Assembly (NCBI GenBank): GCA_963732765.1
Contig: CAVTAS010000007.1
Coordinates: 88,978 to 152,977, forward strand
Source: JANYHF01 sp963732765
GTDB lineage: Bacteria > Pseudomonadota > Alphaproteobacteria > Rhizobiales > Hyphomicrobiaceae
Length of the DNA: 64,000 nt
Direction of reading: 5' to 3'
The position numbers and the translations under genes are program-made. A model generated the notes under the pieces. It did not search any database. It worked only from the letters and a program-made list of their open reading frames with translations, and was not told where the DNA came from. Below, one piece after another: positions 54,516 to 64,000 of the stretch; position 1 is the first letter of the stretch; each line of letters begins with the position of its first letter.

Positions 54516-54953
54516 ACCAGCATTCCGAATGCATTTGGCAAGGCGCATCGCCGCTCCGACTGCTGACGTAACCCATTGGCACTCTCGGTCCTTGCGATTC
54601 CCGACCGGAGCGACGCAGCTGCCTGGGAAGCCGGATCAATCTCGGGATCGGGCGTGAAAGTCCCCATGCGGCGCCGATGTCCGCCCTCGTCGACGACACG
54701 GAAAATCGCGTCATTGTCATCATCGACGCCCAATTGATGGCTTATGATACGATCGACGGCCACCCGTTGGAGAACACCGCGACAACCAACATTGCACGCG
54801 ACGACCTTTTGCGGTTCATTCGCGCGTGCGGACACGAGCCCCGCATCCTATATCTCGGCGGGAGCCCAGCCCCGATGACGCCAGCCGGACTGACCGCCGG
54901 TGCCGCGGTGGGCGGCCTTGGCGAGCGAGACGGCGGGCACAGGAGAGTTGCAG
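54516..54953. other. Stretch without a recognised gene between zur and trx-like gene
   Basis: About 440 bp. Open frames on both strands cross this stretch but have no family features, and their codon use is not convincing. It must contain the promoter for the thioredoxin/TPR gene, and at its left end the zur promoter. AGGAGAGTTGCAG precedes the ATG at 54954. Confidence 0.5.
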
Positions 54954-55879
54954 ATGGATTTCGGATTTCGCAAACCGGCCGCACCAGCGGCCCCAGCCGC
55001 CCCCGGCGGCGACCTCGTCAAGGAGACGACGACTGCCAATTTCACCAAGGACGTGATCGAGGCCTCCAAGCAGGCCGTCGTTCTCGTCGACTTCTGGGCC
55101 GACTGGTGCGGCCCCTGCAAGCAGCTCGCGCCCCTTCTGGACAAGGTCGTGCGCAGCTACGGCGGCAAGGTCCGGCTGGTGAAGCTCAACGTCGACCAGC
55201 ACCCCGCGATCCCCGGCCAGCTCCGCATCCAGTCGCTGCCGACCGTCTACGCCTTCCGCGACGGCCGCCCACTCGACGGCTTCATGGGCCTGCAGACCGA
55301 GAGCGCAGATCAAGGCCTTCGTCGACCGCCTGCTCGGCGAGGACGGCGCCGCCGACATCGCCGCAGCCCTCGAGCAGGCCGACAAGGCCATGGAGGCCGG
55401 TGACCTGCAGGCGCCGCCGAGGTCTACGCCGCCGTGCTGCAGGAGGACCGCGAGAACGCGACCGCCGTCGCCGGCCTCGCCCGCTGCTACCTGAAGAGCG
55501 GCGACATCGCCCGCGCCGAGCAGACCATCGCACTGATCCCGCCGGCACGGCGCGAGCAGGGACCGATCGCCAGCGTGATCGCCGCCATCGAGTTGGCGAA
55601 GCGGTCCGGCGCCGGGCACCGACACCGCCGCTCTGGAGGCCAAGGTCGCCGCCGATCCGGCCGACCACCAGGCGCGTATCGACCTCGCCGTCGCCTGCGC
55701 CGGCAGCGGCGACAAGGCCAAGGCCGTCGATCACCTGCTCGAATGCTTCCGCCGCGACCGCAATTGGAACGAGCAGGCCGCCCGCAAGCAGCTCGTGCAA
55801 TTGTTCGAGGCATGGGGCCCGAAGGATCCCGCACACCATCGACGGCCGCCGCCGGTTGTCGTCGCTGATGTTCTCGTGA
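54954..55879 (+). CDS. Thioredoxin/TPR co-chaperone (YbbN/CnoX-like), four frameshifts
   Basis: An N-terminal thioredoxin domain with the active-site motif WCGPC in FWADWCGPCKQL and QSLPTVYAF is followed by a TPR-like helical domain (LLGEDGAADIAAALEQADKAM, ...ATAVAGLARCYLKSGD, ADPADHQARIDLAVACAGSGDK). Frames change near 55302, 55409, 55615 and 55828; the end RRRLSSLMFS at 55879 is the conserved C-terminus. Repaired length is about 305 residues. It protects or hands over proteins under oxidative stress in related bacteria. Confidence 0.82.
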
Positions 55880-55952
55880 GCCGAACTCGCGCGGCACCTG
55901 CTTGCCGAGCATCGACTGCCGCGTCTGACGACGACCTGAACGGGAGACCGCC

Positions 55953-56637
55953 ATGGCCCTCGCCGACCGCTACCGCCAGATCGCCGACCTGCCGCGACGC
56001 ATCCCGCTGTTTCCGCTGCGCGGCGTGATCCTGCTGCCGCGCGCGGAGCTGCCGCTCAACGTGTTCGAGCCGCGCTACCTCGCCATGCTCGACGACGTCA
56101 TCGCCGGCAATCGCCTGCTCGGCATCGTCCAGCCGGCCGAGACGCAGCGGCCCGCGAGAGCCCGCACGGCAACGCCGTGCCGCTTGAAGCGCTTCGGCTG
56201 CGTCGGCCGGCTGACGGCATTCCGCGAGCTCGACGATGGCCGCCTGCTGATCACCCTGACCGGCATCGCCCGTTTTGCGACAGTCGAGGAGGCAGCGACC
56301 CCGAAACCCTATCGCCTGGCCGACGTCGCCTACGAGGGCTTCGCCGCCGATCTCGCCGCCGACGCCAGCGCCGAGCGGACTCGACCGCACCGGCGTACTG
56401 CGCACGCTCAAGGCCTATCTGGAAGCACGCAAGCTGCAGGCCGACTGGAACGCGATCAATCGCGCCCCGCTCGAGCCGCTCGTCAACGGCCTCGCGATGA
56501 TGAGCCCGTTCGGACCCGAGGAGAAACAGGCACTGCTGGAGGCGCGCGACCTCGAGGCGCGCACCGACGTGCTGATCGCACTCGCCGAGATGGCGATCGC
56601 GTCGACTGGCGGCGACCCCGGCGGCACCCTGCAGTAG
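55953..56637 (+). CDS. LON N-terminal (substrate-binding) domain protein, frameshifted
   Basis: MALADRYRQIADLPRRIPLFPLRGVILLP and NVFEPRYLAMLDDVI are typical of the free-standing LON substrate-binding domain protein. After RLLGIVQPAE a short stretch to about 56170 is out of frame (two compensating changes), then VGRLTAFRELDDGRLLITLTG and, after a further change near 56380, TLKAYLEARKLQADW. It ends at 56637. The order thioredoxin/TPR - LON - Trm112 is conserved in Hyphomicrobiales. Its function is not established. Confidence 0.8.
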
Positions 56638-56656
56638 ATCGAATGGAGATGACGTC

Positions 56657-56953
56657 ATGACCGCGACGCGACTGAGCCGCAAGCCACCGGCGGCCAAGCC
56701 GGGCACGGACACGCATCTGCTCGAGCTGCTGGTCTGCCCGGTCACCAAGACCTCGCTCGACTACGACGCGCCCGCCAACGAGCTGATCAGCCGCGCCGCA
56801 CGCCTCGCCTTCCCGATCCGCGATGGCGTCCCGCTGATGACCATCGATGCCGCCCGCTCACTCGACGACGACCCGGACAGCGACGGCGAGCCACGCGGCT
56901 GTCGGCTCCGACGGCGCATTCCGATCATCGCGGCAATTCGATCGTCGCCCTGA
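56657..56953 (+). CDS. Trm112 family protein
   Basis: A small protein of 98 residues as read. LLELLVCPVTKTSLDYD and LAFPIRDGVPLMTIDAA are characteristic of Trm112/YcaR proteins, zinc-finger-like partners of methyltransferases. The normal family ends shortly after ...ARSLDD (about residue 72), so the last 20 or so residues may result from a changed frame. It overlaps the end of the convergent sensor kinase gene by about 28 bp. Confidence 0.8.
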   Translation: MTATRLSRKPPAAKPGTDTHLLELLVCPVTKTSLDYDAPANELISRAARLAFPIRDGVPLMTIDAARSLDDDPDSDGEPRGCRLRRRIPIIAAIRSSP

Positions 56954-58418
56954 GCCCGCCCCCCGGCAGATTGCCAGTTGCAACGCGCCACCGTGCGCCC
57001 GCGCCACCGAGTTGGCGATCGCGAGCCCGAGACCGACGCCGCCGGTATCGAGATTCCGCGACTCCTCCAGCCGGTAGAACGGCTGCAGCACGCGGCCGAG
57101 CTCGGCCTCGGGAATGCCCGGCCCCTCATCGTCGACGAAGATCTGGATCGTATCCGCCGTCGTCCTCAGCGACAGCGTCGCGCGCCGACCATATTTGACG
57201 GCGTTCTCCGCGAGATTGGTGATCGCCCGCCGCAGCCCGAGCGGCTTGCAGTCGATCGCCACCCGCTCCTCGATCGTGCCGGCCGCGACCGCCAGCCCGG
57301 CATCCGCCATGTCGTCGACGATGCTGCCGACCAGAGCCGCAACGTCGACATGCTTGGGCGCCTCGCTCGCCGCCTCGTCGCGCGCGAACGCCAGCGTCGC
57401 CGCCAGCATCGCCTCCATATCGGCGATGCTCTGCATCAGCCGGTCCCGCTCCTCCGCCGCCGGCAGCGCCTCTGTCTTCAGTCGCAGCAGCGTGAGCTGC
57501 GTCCTCAGATCGTGCGAGATCGCGGCCAGCATCAGCGTGCGGTTCTCGATCAGCCGCCGCACACGCTCCTGCATCTCGTTGAACGCCTGCGCCGCGCGGC
57601 GAACTTCCACCGTCCCGGTCTCCGGCAGCGCCGGCGCCTCGACATCCCGGCCCAGTCGCGCTGCGCAGCGTCCGACAGGAACCGGATCGGCGCCGTGATC
57701 CGCCGCGCCGCGAGCGCCGTCAGCAACGCGATCAGGCCTGCCGACGCAGCGACCGCCAGCAACAGGTTGGTCGAGATCACGGGACCGGTTTCGGGCAGTG
57801 CCGTCGCGAACGACAGCCATTGCCCGCCGCCGAGATCGACCGCGGCTTGCATCCCGCGCCACGACATCACCGCCTGCGCCAGCGGCCCATGCCCACCGCG
57901 ATAGGACATGCCGTAGCCACCGGGCGGCCCTCGCGCCGTCCCGGTCCGCCACCTTGGCCCCAGCCTTGCCCCTTCCCGTTGAACGATCCGCCGGTCGGGC
58001 CCGGCCCCGGCCCGCGCAACGCGCCCTCGTCGCCGGGCCGCGGCGCGACGTCGGCGGCAACCTCGACCAGCACGTCCCGTCCCGGCAGCGCGCTGCGCAG
58101 GAAGCCGCCGATCATCGTCGCCGGCCCACTGCCCGGCTCCGCACCGGCGAACGGCGGCCGCTTGGTACTCAACGACACACGAAACGTCGGATCGCTGGCG
58201 CCCTCCACGACGCGCGATCGCCAGTCCGCCGGCGTATCCTCGATCAGCCGCGTCAGATTGACGACGCGCTCGGCCGCCGCCAGCGCACCGATCGCACGCA
58301 CCGCCTCCTGCCGCTCCGTCGAATAGATCCAGCTCCCGACCAGGATCGCGAGCCCGATGCCGGCCAGCAGCAGCGCCAGCGTCTGCGCAAACAGTGTTCT
58401 GGGGACCAGCCGCATCAT
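56925..58418 (-). CDS. Two-component sensor histidine kinase (EnvZ/CpxA-like), three frameshifts
   Basis: From the ATG at 58418, whose overlap with the regulator stop is 4 bp (ATGA), the N-terminus has a membrane helix (TLFAQTLALLLAGIGLAILVG) and a periplasmic domain. Frame changes near 57935 and 57655 lead to the HAMP-like region (RRITAPIRFLSDAAQ) and then to the H-box AAISHDLRTQLTLLRL, the N-box NLAENAVKYG and the G-boxes VDDEGPGIP and GVGLGLAI. A third change near 56975 restores the C-terminal LRATIELPR. Its partner is the response regulator at 58415. Confidence 0.8.
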
Positions 58419-59136
58419 GCCTCGACCACCTTCGTCGCCAGCATGTAGCCGCCGCCCCACACGGTCTGGATGATCCGCGGATCGGCCGGATCGACTTCCA
58501 GCTTCTTGCGCAGGCGGCTGACCTGCGTATCGATGCTGCGGTCGAACGGAGCCGCGCTGCGGCCGCGCGCCAGGTCGAGCAGCGTCTCGCGCGACAGTAC
58601 CCGCTGCGGCCGCTCCAGCATGACGACCAGCAGATCGTACTCGCCGGTGCTGAGCGGCACCACCAGCCGTCGTCACGGACAACTCGCGCGCCTCCGCATT
58701 CAAGGTCCAGCGATCGAACTGGTAGCGCTTGGGCGTGTCCGCCGACGTCCGTCTTGGCGTTGTCCGTGCCGGTGCGGCGCAACACGGCATTGATCCGCGC
58801 CAACAGTTCGCGCGTGCCGAACGGCTTCGGCAGATAGTCGTCGGCGCCGAGCTCGAGCCCGATGACGCGATCGACTTCCTCGCCCTTGGCCGTCACCATG
58901 ATGATCGGCACATTCGACTGGCGCGGATTTCGCGGCACAGCGCCAGCCCGCTCTCGCCGGGCAGCATCAGGTCGAGCAGAATGAGATCGATGCGCCGGTC
59001 GGCCAGCACCTTGCGCATCGCCTTGCCATCGCCGGCCGCCTGACACGCGGAACCCTTCCTTGACGAGCGCGCGCGAAACCAGCTCGCGCATCTCGCGATG
59101 GTCGTCGACGATCAGGATGTGCGGCGCCTGCGTCAT
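58415..59136 (-). CDS. OmpR-family response regulator, about four frameshifts
   Basis: The start at 59136 gives MTQAPHILIVDDHREMRELVS (receiver domain, acidic pocket), then ILLDLMLPGESGL with the phosphoacceptor Asp, MVTAKGEEVDRVIGLELGADDYLPKPF with the conserved Lys, and the winged-helix effector SIDTQVSRLRKKLE ... TVWGGGYMLA. Frames change near 59050, 58925, 58740 and 58675. The repaired length is about 240 residues. It is divergent from a Spy-like periplasmic protein gene and probably controls it. Confidence 0.82.
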
Positions 59137-59319
59137 GGTCGGCAATGTAATCGCAGCCTGGCCCATCCGGCTTGGAAAATTGTGACAAGGTGTGACAGCC
59201 CCGGCAGCTGTGACAATCTGTTGCAAACAAGGCCTCGCCGAAAAGCTCCTGTGACAGCTCCTCCCTAGGTTCCAGCTCACGGCGGCTCGACCGCCGGTGA
59301 GATGAACGAGGAGAAGACA
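59137..59319. promoter_or_regulatory. Divergent promoter with repeated TGTGACA boxes
   Basis: The heptamer TGTGACA occurs at 59181, 59191, 59209 and 59250. The first two are spaced 10 bp, one helical turn, as for paired binding of OmpR-type regulators. The region lies between the response regulator gene and the Spy-like gene, so these are candidate binding sites for that regulator. Confidence 0.5.
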
Positions 59320-59936
59320 ATGAAGATCATGAGCAAGAAGTCGATCCTGACCGCTGGCGTTGCAGCAGCCGCAGTCGGCCTGCTGGGCGCCTACGCTGTG
59401 GCCCAGACCGGCCCCGGCGGCGGTCACGGCCGCATGGGCGGCGAGCACGGCATGATGCAGGGCAAGGCAGGGGTGGCATGGGCGGTGGCATGGGCCGGAT
59501 GGCCAGAACCGTGGCAACGGCATGGGCACCGCCGCCGACGTCGAAGCCCGCCTGGCGCCGCCAAGACCGAGATCGGCATCACGGCGGCGCAGTCGCCGGC
59601 CTGGGACACCTACACCAAGGTCGTCACGACCTTCGCAGCCGAGCGCCGCGAGCACCGCGAGAAGATCGATCACGACGCCGTCCAAAAGATGGACCAGAAG
59701 GAGCGTGATGCATTTCGCAAGACGATGCAAAAGCAGCGCGACGAGGCTGCGACCAAGGTAAGGCAGCGGCGGACACGTTGCTCGCCCAGCTCGATGCCGC
59801 GCAGAAGGACAAGGCGCAGCGCACGTTGCCCGGGCTGGCGAGGCCGGCCAGGGTGGCAAGGCATGCGTCACGGCATGGCCGGCGGCGAGCGCCACGGTCA
59901 AGCCCAGGGCCAGGGCAGGCCAGGGGCCATCGCTGA
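59320..59936 (+). pseudogene. Spy/LTXXQ-like periplasmic protein, frameshifted
   Basis: A signal peptide (SKKSILTAGVAAAAVGLLGAYA) is followed by a Gly/Met/His-rich stretch and then by EARL...TEIGITAAQSPAWDTYTKVV and DEAATKV...ADTLLAQLDAAQKDKA in alternate frames, typical of CpxP/Spy-like LTXXQ proteins. An ATG at 59302 also fits. Frames change near 59468, 59565 and 59760, and the end is uncertain (about 59936). It probably responds to the divergent two-component system. Confidence 0.5.
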
Positions 59937-59954
59937 GCGACACGCTGATACGAA

Positions 59955-59982
59955 GCGAGCCGGCGGGAAACCGCCGGCTCGC
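59955..59982. terminator. Hairpin between the Spy-like and MBL-fold genes
   Basis: GCGAGCCGGCGG (59955-59966) pairs perfectly with CCGCCGGCTCGC (59971-59982) around a GAAA loop. It lies between two convergent genes and can serve both, although no strong T-run follows. Confidence 0.7.
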
Positions 59983-60005
59983 CATGTCTCGACGATCGCC
60001 GCCGC

Positions 60006-60985
60006 TCACGCCACCGGCGTCAGCGCATAGCCGTTGCCGTCCTTGCTACGGTGCCGGCGCCCGGCATGCCCCAGTGGTAGCCGGTGCACACGATCTTGTC
60101 GGCGACGACGCGATCGAACACGCGGCGACGCGTGGCCTCCGCCATCTGCGCGTCCTGGTCGAACACCAGGTGCCAGCCCGGGTTCTGCATGTTCATCGCC
60201 GGCACGTTCGTCACGTCGGCGAGCACCATGAGCTGGCTGCTGCCGGAGCTGACGAGGAAGCTCGTATGGCCCGGCGTATGGCCATATGTCGGCACCGCGC
60301 GAACGCCGGGCACGGCATCCTTGTCGGCGGCGACCTGCTTCAGGTTCTTCCACTGCGGCATCGACGATTGAACCCGCCGCGCGACCCCCCGGCGCGCCTC
60401 CGGCAATTTCTCGATGACGGAAGGGTCGGCCCAGTACTTGTATTCGGCTTCCGGCACGATGATCTCGGTGTTGCCGAACACCTGAGCATTCTCCTTCGTG
60501 TACAGTCCGAAGAAGTGATCTGGATGGAAATGCGTGACGACGATCGCGCTGAGCTTACCGACGTCGATCCCGGCCTTCTTCGCGTTCTCGGCGAGCGTTC
60601 CGGTGCCGGCCGGTCCGTTCGCACCGAAACCGGAATCGAACATGATCGTCCGATCGCCGATTTTCACGAACGTGACGGTATAGGATGCGGGAACCTGAGC
60701 GTCCGACAAGCCGGCTTTCTTCAGCGCCGCCTTGACATCGTCGATCGATGCATTCTTGACGAAGCTGGCCTCGTGCTGCCGCATGCCGAGTCCGTCCACG
60801 ACGTTCGTGACCTCGATGTCGCCGATCTTGAAGCTTGTGGAACGCAAGGCCTTTCGGGTTCATCGGATGCGCTGCGGCCCCTGCGCAAGCGCCGACGGAA
60901 TGATCTCGACCTGCCGGTCGAGCCCGAGCGCGAGACCCGCGGTTGCCGCCGACAGCACGAACCCGCGCCGTGAGAATGAAATCAT
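60006..60985 (-). CDS. MBL-fold hydrolase with Tat signal (frameshifts near both ends)
   Basis: The ATG at 60985 (GGGGAGGCACAT upstream) begins MISFSRRGFVLSAATAGLALG, a twin-arginine signal, so the folded enzyme is exported. Two compensating changes near 60840-60860 separate this from KIGDIEVTNVVDGLG. The metal motif HFHPDH, GHTPGHTSF and a later Asp (LADVTN) mark the metallo-beta-lactamase fold. Another change near 60055 gives the natural end DGNGYALTPVA at 60006. The substrate is unknown; related proteins are quorum-quenching lactonase-like or other hydrolases. Confidence 0.8.
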
Positions 60986-61110
60986 ATGTGCCTCCCCTTC
61001 ATGTTGACCTGTTCTCACCGGCCGGTTGTCAGCCGGCGGTAGCCCGGAGTTCAAAGTGCTCCAAGCACTCCAAGCGCGGCGCACTCTATAGCGGTCTGAC
61101 TGCCGCGCAA

Positions 61111-61593
61111 CTACGGCAGATGAGCGGAATTTCGATGGACTGGGAGCGTTTGCCCGCTGTCGCCGAGCGCCAGCAGCAGCTTGAGCGGCGCCGACATCTC
61201 GAACGGCGCCAGTTTCATGCACGGGACAGCGACCCCGCAAACCGTCTGCAATTGCCCCGGCTCCGGCAACCGTTCGACACCACCCGCCGCGACCAGATCG
61301 ACCACCAGCGCCAGGCCGGCCGCATCGCACGCCGGCACGGCCAAGATGCCGAGGCCGCGCACCTCGATCAGACCGCGTATCGTCGCCGGCGCACTGAGCA
61401 TCACGCGCCCGCCGGCCAGGTCAGCCAGCACCTGGTCGTCGGCGACCAGCCGGGCGGCTTCCGGCGTGAGCGGACCGGCGGCGACGGCCAGACAGCGCAA
61501 GGCGAGATCGGACTTGCCGCTACCCGTCGGCCCGCGGATCAGCGCCGCCCGGCCGGCGACCGCGATCGCCGTGCCATGGATCAGCTCAGCCAC
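61111..61593 (-). CDS. hprK: HPr kinase/phosphorylase, short alphaproteobacterial form
   Basis: A 160-residue catalytic domain without the N-terminal domain found in Firmicutes. Walker A GPTGSGKS, LVADDQVLADLAGG and GLIEVRGLGIL are the conserved motifs. It starts at a GTG at 61593, overlapping the ChvG stop by 8 bp. The gene order chvI-chvG-hprK is well conserved in rhizobia, where the kinase phosphorylates HPr of the nitrogen/carbon phosphotransferase system. The frame is intact. Confidence 0.88.
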   Translation of the reverse strand: MAELIHGTAIAVAGRAALIRGPTGSGKSDLALRCLAVAAGPLTPEAARLVADDQVLADLAGGRVMLSAPATIRGLIEVRGLGILAVPACDAAGLALVVDLVAAGGVERLPEPGQLQTVCGVAVPCMKLAPFEMSAPLKLLLALGDSGQTLPVHRNSAHLP

Positions 61594-63469
61594 GCCACGC
61601 CAGCTTGGCAGCGAGCCGCGAACGCGGCGCAAGGAGTGGCTCGACCGGCAATTCGACGGTGAACCGCGCGCCGAGCGGCTTCGCGCCTGGCCCCTCGCCG
61701 CTGCGATAGCGGTTTTCCGCCCAGATCCGGCCGGAGTGCGCGTACACGATCTCGCGCGAGATCGATAGCCCGAGGCCGGAGTTGTTGCCACGGCTGGCAT
61801 TGGCGGTTGGACGATAGGTATAGAAGCGGTCGAAGATCGTCTCCAGCTTGTCGGGTTCGATGCCCGGTCCCTCGTCCTCGACCGAGAACACGACATGGTC
61901 TTGCGTCCGGCGCAGGCGAACGGTCACGGTGCCGTTCTCCGGCGAGAACGACAGCGCATTGTCGATCAGGTTCGTCGCCACCTGCCCGAACCGGCTCTCG
62001 ATGCCCTTGATCGCGAAAGGCCGGCCTTGCTCGGCTCGATATCGAGCACGACCTTGCGCCCGTCGTCGGAGACGATGTCGCGGAACGCGTCGGTGACGCC
62101 GGTCAAGCACGCCGGTCGACGTCGAACGGCTCGTACTCGCTGCAGCGCCAGCTCGGCATCGAGCCGCGATGCATTGGAAACGTCGGTGATCAGCTTGTTG
62201 AGCCGCTTCAGCTCCATCTGGATGGTCGGCACCAGCTGGTTCCGTTGCTCTTCGGTCTGCGCATATGACAGCAACTCCGCCGTCGAGCGCGCCGCCGTCA
62301 GCGGGTTTTTCAACTCGTGCGCGACGTCGGCGGCGAATTTCTCGCTGGCCTCGATGCGCCGGTAGAGCGCCGCGGTCATCGCGTTGAACGACTGGCTGAG
62401 CCGGCCGACCTCGTCCTTGCGCGCCTGAGTAGTCCGGGAAGATCGTGCCGCGCGTTGATGTTGCGGCTGACATGCTCGGCCGCCGCCGACAGCCGGCGCA
62501 GCGGACCCGCCACCGAATAGTGCAACAGCATCGCCGCCAGCAGAGTCGCCGCCAGCGCCAGCAGCGCGACCTTGAAGATCGCGTTGCGCTCCTTGATCAG
62601 CACCTTCTCGATCTCGCCGGGCTCCGTCGACAGCAGCAGCACGCCCTGCACCAGCGCTGCGCCCGCTTGATCGGCGCCGCATCGGATACGATCTGCTCGC
62701 CGTCCTCGTTGAGCAGCAGCATCGGTGCGCCCGCCCCGCCCATCGCGCTGCGCACCGGCGGATAGTAGTTGCCGTTGGCCTGCTCCAGCTCCTTCAGCAC
62801 CGGCAGGTCAGACGTGTACAGATACTCCGTCAGCCGCGTCCAGAAGTTCTTCGTGCGCGGCTTGGAGCTCTCCTCCGCTGCCTTGCTGGCAGCCGGCGGG
62901 TTGAAGCTCGCGCGCGACAGGAACGCTTCGAATCGACGATCAGCTTGCCGTCACGGTCGAACACGCGCGCCCGGATGTCGGGCTGGATCAGTCGGCGCAG
63001 CACCGGCTCGAGTTCTCGGGCCCGAGCGAGACTGGAGCTTGGTTGAAATCATCGACCCCGGAACGGGTTGAGCGATGTCTCCCGCTCCGGCAACTCGTCC
63101 GGGTCGAGCACGATCCGCTCCCCGACCAGCGCCGCGTTGGCCGCGATCGCCTGCGCGATGATGTCGCCCTGTGCGGTCAGGCTGTCGACCTTCGCGTCGA
63201 CCAGCCAGGCCTTGTACTGGTTGAGATAGAGGTAGCCGCCGCGCAGGATCAACAGCCCCAGCAGGTTCGACGCGATGATGCGTCGCTTCAGGCTCGCCGT
63301 AACGAAACGGAAGAGCGGCTGCCGGAGCGGCCGCCCCTTGACCACGCTCGCCCCAGGGTGCGGCCCTCCCGGCCAGCTCGCGTACCCGTCCGGCCAGTGC
63401 CTGCGAGCCGGCCCAGGCGTCGCCCAACATCCGGGAGCGCATCTTGGACCGCTCGGTATCGAACGCCAT
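61586..63469 (-). CDS. chvG: ChvG/ExoS-type sensor histidine kinase (about six frameshifts)
   Basis: Start at 63469 with a membrane helix (RIIASNLLGLLILRGGYLYL), a periplasmic part, a second helix (ALLALAATLLAAMLLHYSV), HAMP, the H-box FAADVAHELKNPLTAARSTAELL, the N-box NLIDNALSFSPENG, and VEDEGPGI and GLGLSISREIVYAHSG. The pieces lie in three frames; changes occur near 63350, 63060, 62940, 62660, 62430, 62120 and 62010. It is the sensor of the ChvGI system, which controls the acid and envelope response in rhizobia. It precedes hprK and follows chvI. Confidence 0.82.
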
Positions 63470-63492
63470 ATGCGGCGCGCCTCTCCTCGTAC

Positions 63493-64000
63493 TTATTCCT
63501 TGAACCGGTAGCCGACGCCATAGAGCGTCTCGATCACGTCGAAGTCGTCGTCGACCTGCTTGAACTTCTTGCGCAGGCGCTTGATGTGGCTGTCGATCGT
63601 GCGATCGTCGACGTAGACCTGATCGTCGTAGGCCGCATCCATCAGCGAGTCGCGCGTCTTGACCACGCCCGGCCGCGTCGCGAGCGCCTGCAGGATCAGG
63701 AACTCTGTGACGGTCAGCGTCACCGGCTTGTTGTCCCAGTGGCAGGTATGGCGCTCGGGATCGAGCTTCAGCTTGCCGCGCTCGAGCACGCGCGCCGCCT
63801 CGGCCTGCGCCGCGCCCGGCTCCTTCGGCGGGAAGCGGCGCAGCACCGCCTTCACCCGCTCAACCACGAGGCGGAGCGAGAACGGCTTGGCGATGTAGTC
63901 GTCGGCGCCCATCTTCAGGCCGAACAGCTCGTCGATCTCCTCGTCCTTTGAGGTCAGGAAGATCACCGGCATGTCGACGTGCTGGCGCAGGCGCCGCAAC
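63493..64000 (-). CDS. chvI: ChvI response regulator, C-terminal part (runs off right edge)
   Basis: The window ends inside the gene; 168 residues are visible. DMPVIFLTSKDEEIDELFGLKMGADDYIAKPF is the end of the receiver domain (conserved Thr/Ser and Lys), and KLDPERHTCHWDNKPVTLTVTEFLIL ... DDRTIDSHIKRLRKKFKQVDD ... IETLYGVGYRFKE is the OmpR-type winged helix. The sequence and the position upstream of chvG identify ChvI. The visible part has no frameshift. Confidence 0.9.
   Translation of the reverse strand, partial: LRRLRQHVDMPVIFLTSKDEEIDELFGLKMGADDYIAKPFSLRLVVERVKAVLRRFPPKEPGAAQAEAARVLERGKLKLDPERHTCHWDNKPVTLTVTEFLILQALATRPGVVKTRDSLMDAAYDDQVYVDDRTIDSHIKRLRKKFKQVDDDFDVIETLYGVGYRFKE

Noticed and set aside
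54677..54953. Possible gene upstream of the thioredoxin/TPR gene
   Set aside because: Open frames on both strands lack family similarity and have no convincing start site.
1..64000. CRISPR array
   Set aside because: No regularly spaced direct repeats of 24-40 bp with unique spacers were seen; the repeats present are palindromic and dispersed.

Overview
The window is GC-rich DNA from an alphaproteobacterium, most likely of the order Hyphomicrobiales (Rhizobiales). The basis is a ChvI-ChvG-HprK block at the right edge, a GapR/DUF2312 gene, a thioredoxin/TPR - LON - Trm112 neighbourhood, an alphaproteobacterial urate-to-ureidoglycolate purine pathway and rhizobial-type palindromic repeats. The species cannot be named from the sequence alone.

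Layout. 1-6.7 kb: housekeeping genes (DUF5671 fragment, MsbA-like ABC exporter, DUF3617 protein, KirBac-type K+ channel, HNH nuclease, D-Ala-D-Ala carboxypeptidase, tRNA-Leu(CAA)), interrupted at 4.5-5.4 kb by a lower-GC pair made of an unknown protein and a broken HEPN-like protein. 6.9-35.7 kb: a purine-catabolism island. It holds HIU hydrolase, xanthine dehydrogenase (xdhA, xdhB, xdhC), a BMP-type nucleoside/purine ABC transporter, guanine deaminase, membrane urate hydroxylase (puuD), allantoinase (puuE), allantoicase (alc) and ureidoglycolate lyase (allA). Embedded in it are a 2-oxoacid:ferredoxin oxidoreductase (korA, korB) with a GltD-like Fe-S flavoprotein. It is followed by two FAD amine oxidoreductases, a class-III aminotransferase and a divergent MocR regulator, which suggests nitrogen salvage from purines and amines. 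35.7-41.2 kb: an accessory stretch with an IS481-family element, a disrupted exonuclease-I-like gene, an unknown coiled-coil protein and two decayed toxin-antitoxin loci; parts of it are visibly AT-richer.

41.4-64 kb: alanine dehydrogenase, truncated DUF2182 and Bug/TctC genes, a polysaccharide deacetylase, homogentisate dioxygenase, an M15 peptidase, an MFS transporter, GapR, a phosphoesterase, a quinone-oxidoreductase-like protein, a Zur-ZnuC-ZnuB zinc system, thioredoxin/TPR, LON, Trm112, a two-component system with a Spy-like periplasmic protein, a Tat-exported metallo-beta-lactamase-fold protein, and HprK-ChvG-ChvI.

Data quality matters here. Single-base frameshifts are sparse before about 35 kb (about seven) and become very frequent after about 41.4 kb, where most genes longer than 700 bp carry one to seven. 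Because the broken genes include conserved housekeeping genes, most of these are probably sequencing indels, and the contig may join segments of different quality or origin. Frameshifted genes are given here as one span with type CDS when the whole protein can be reconstructed across frames, and as pseudogene when there is also truncation, an internal deletion, a stop codon or decay.

The purine island and the region around it also carry many palindromic repeats, two of them translated in frame inside xdhA and xdhC, and a composite repeat of about 210 bp present twice.
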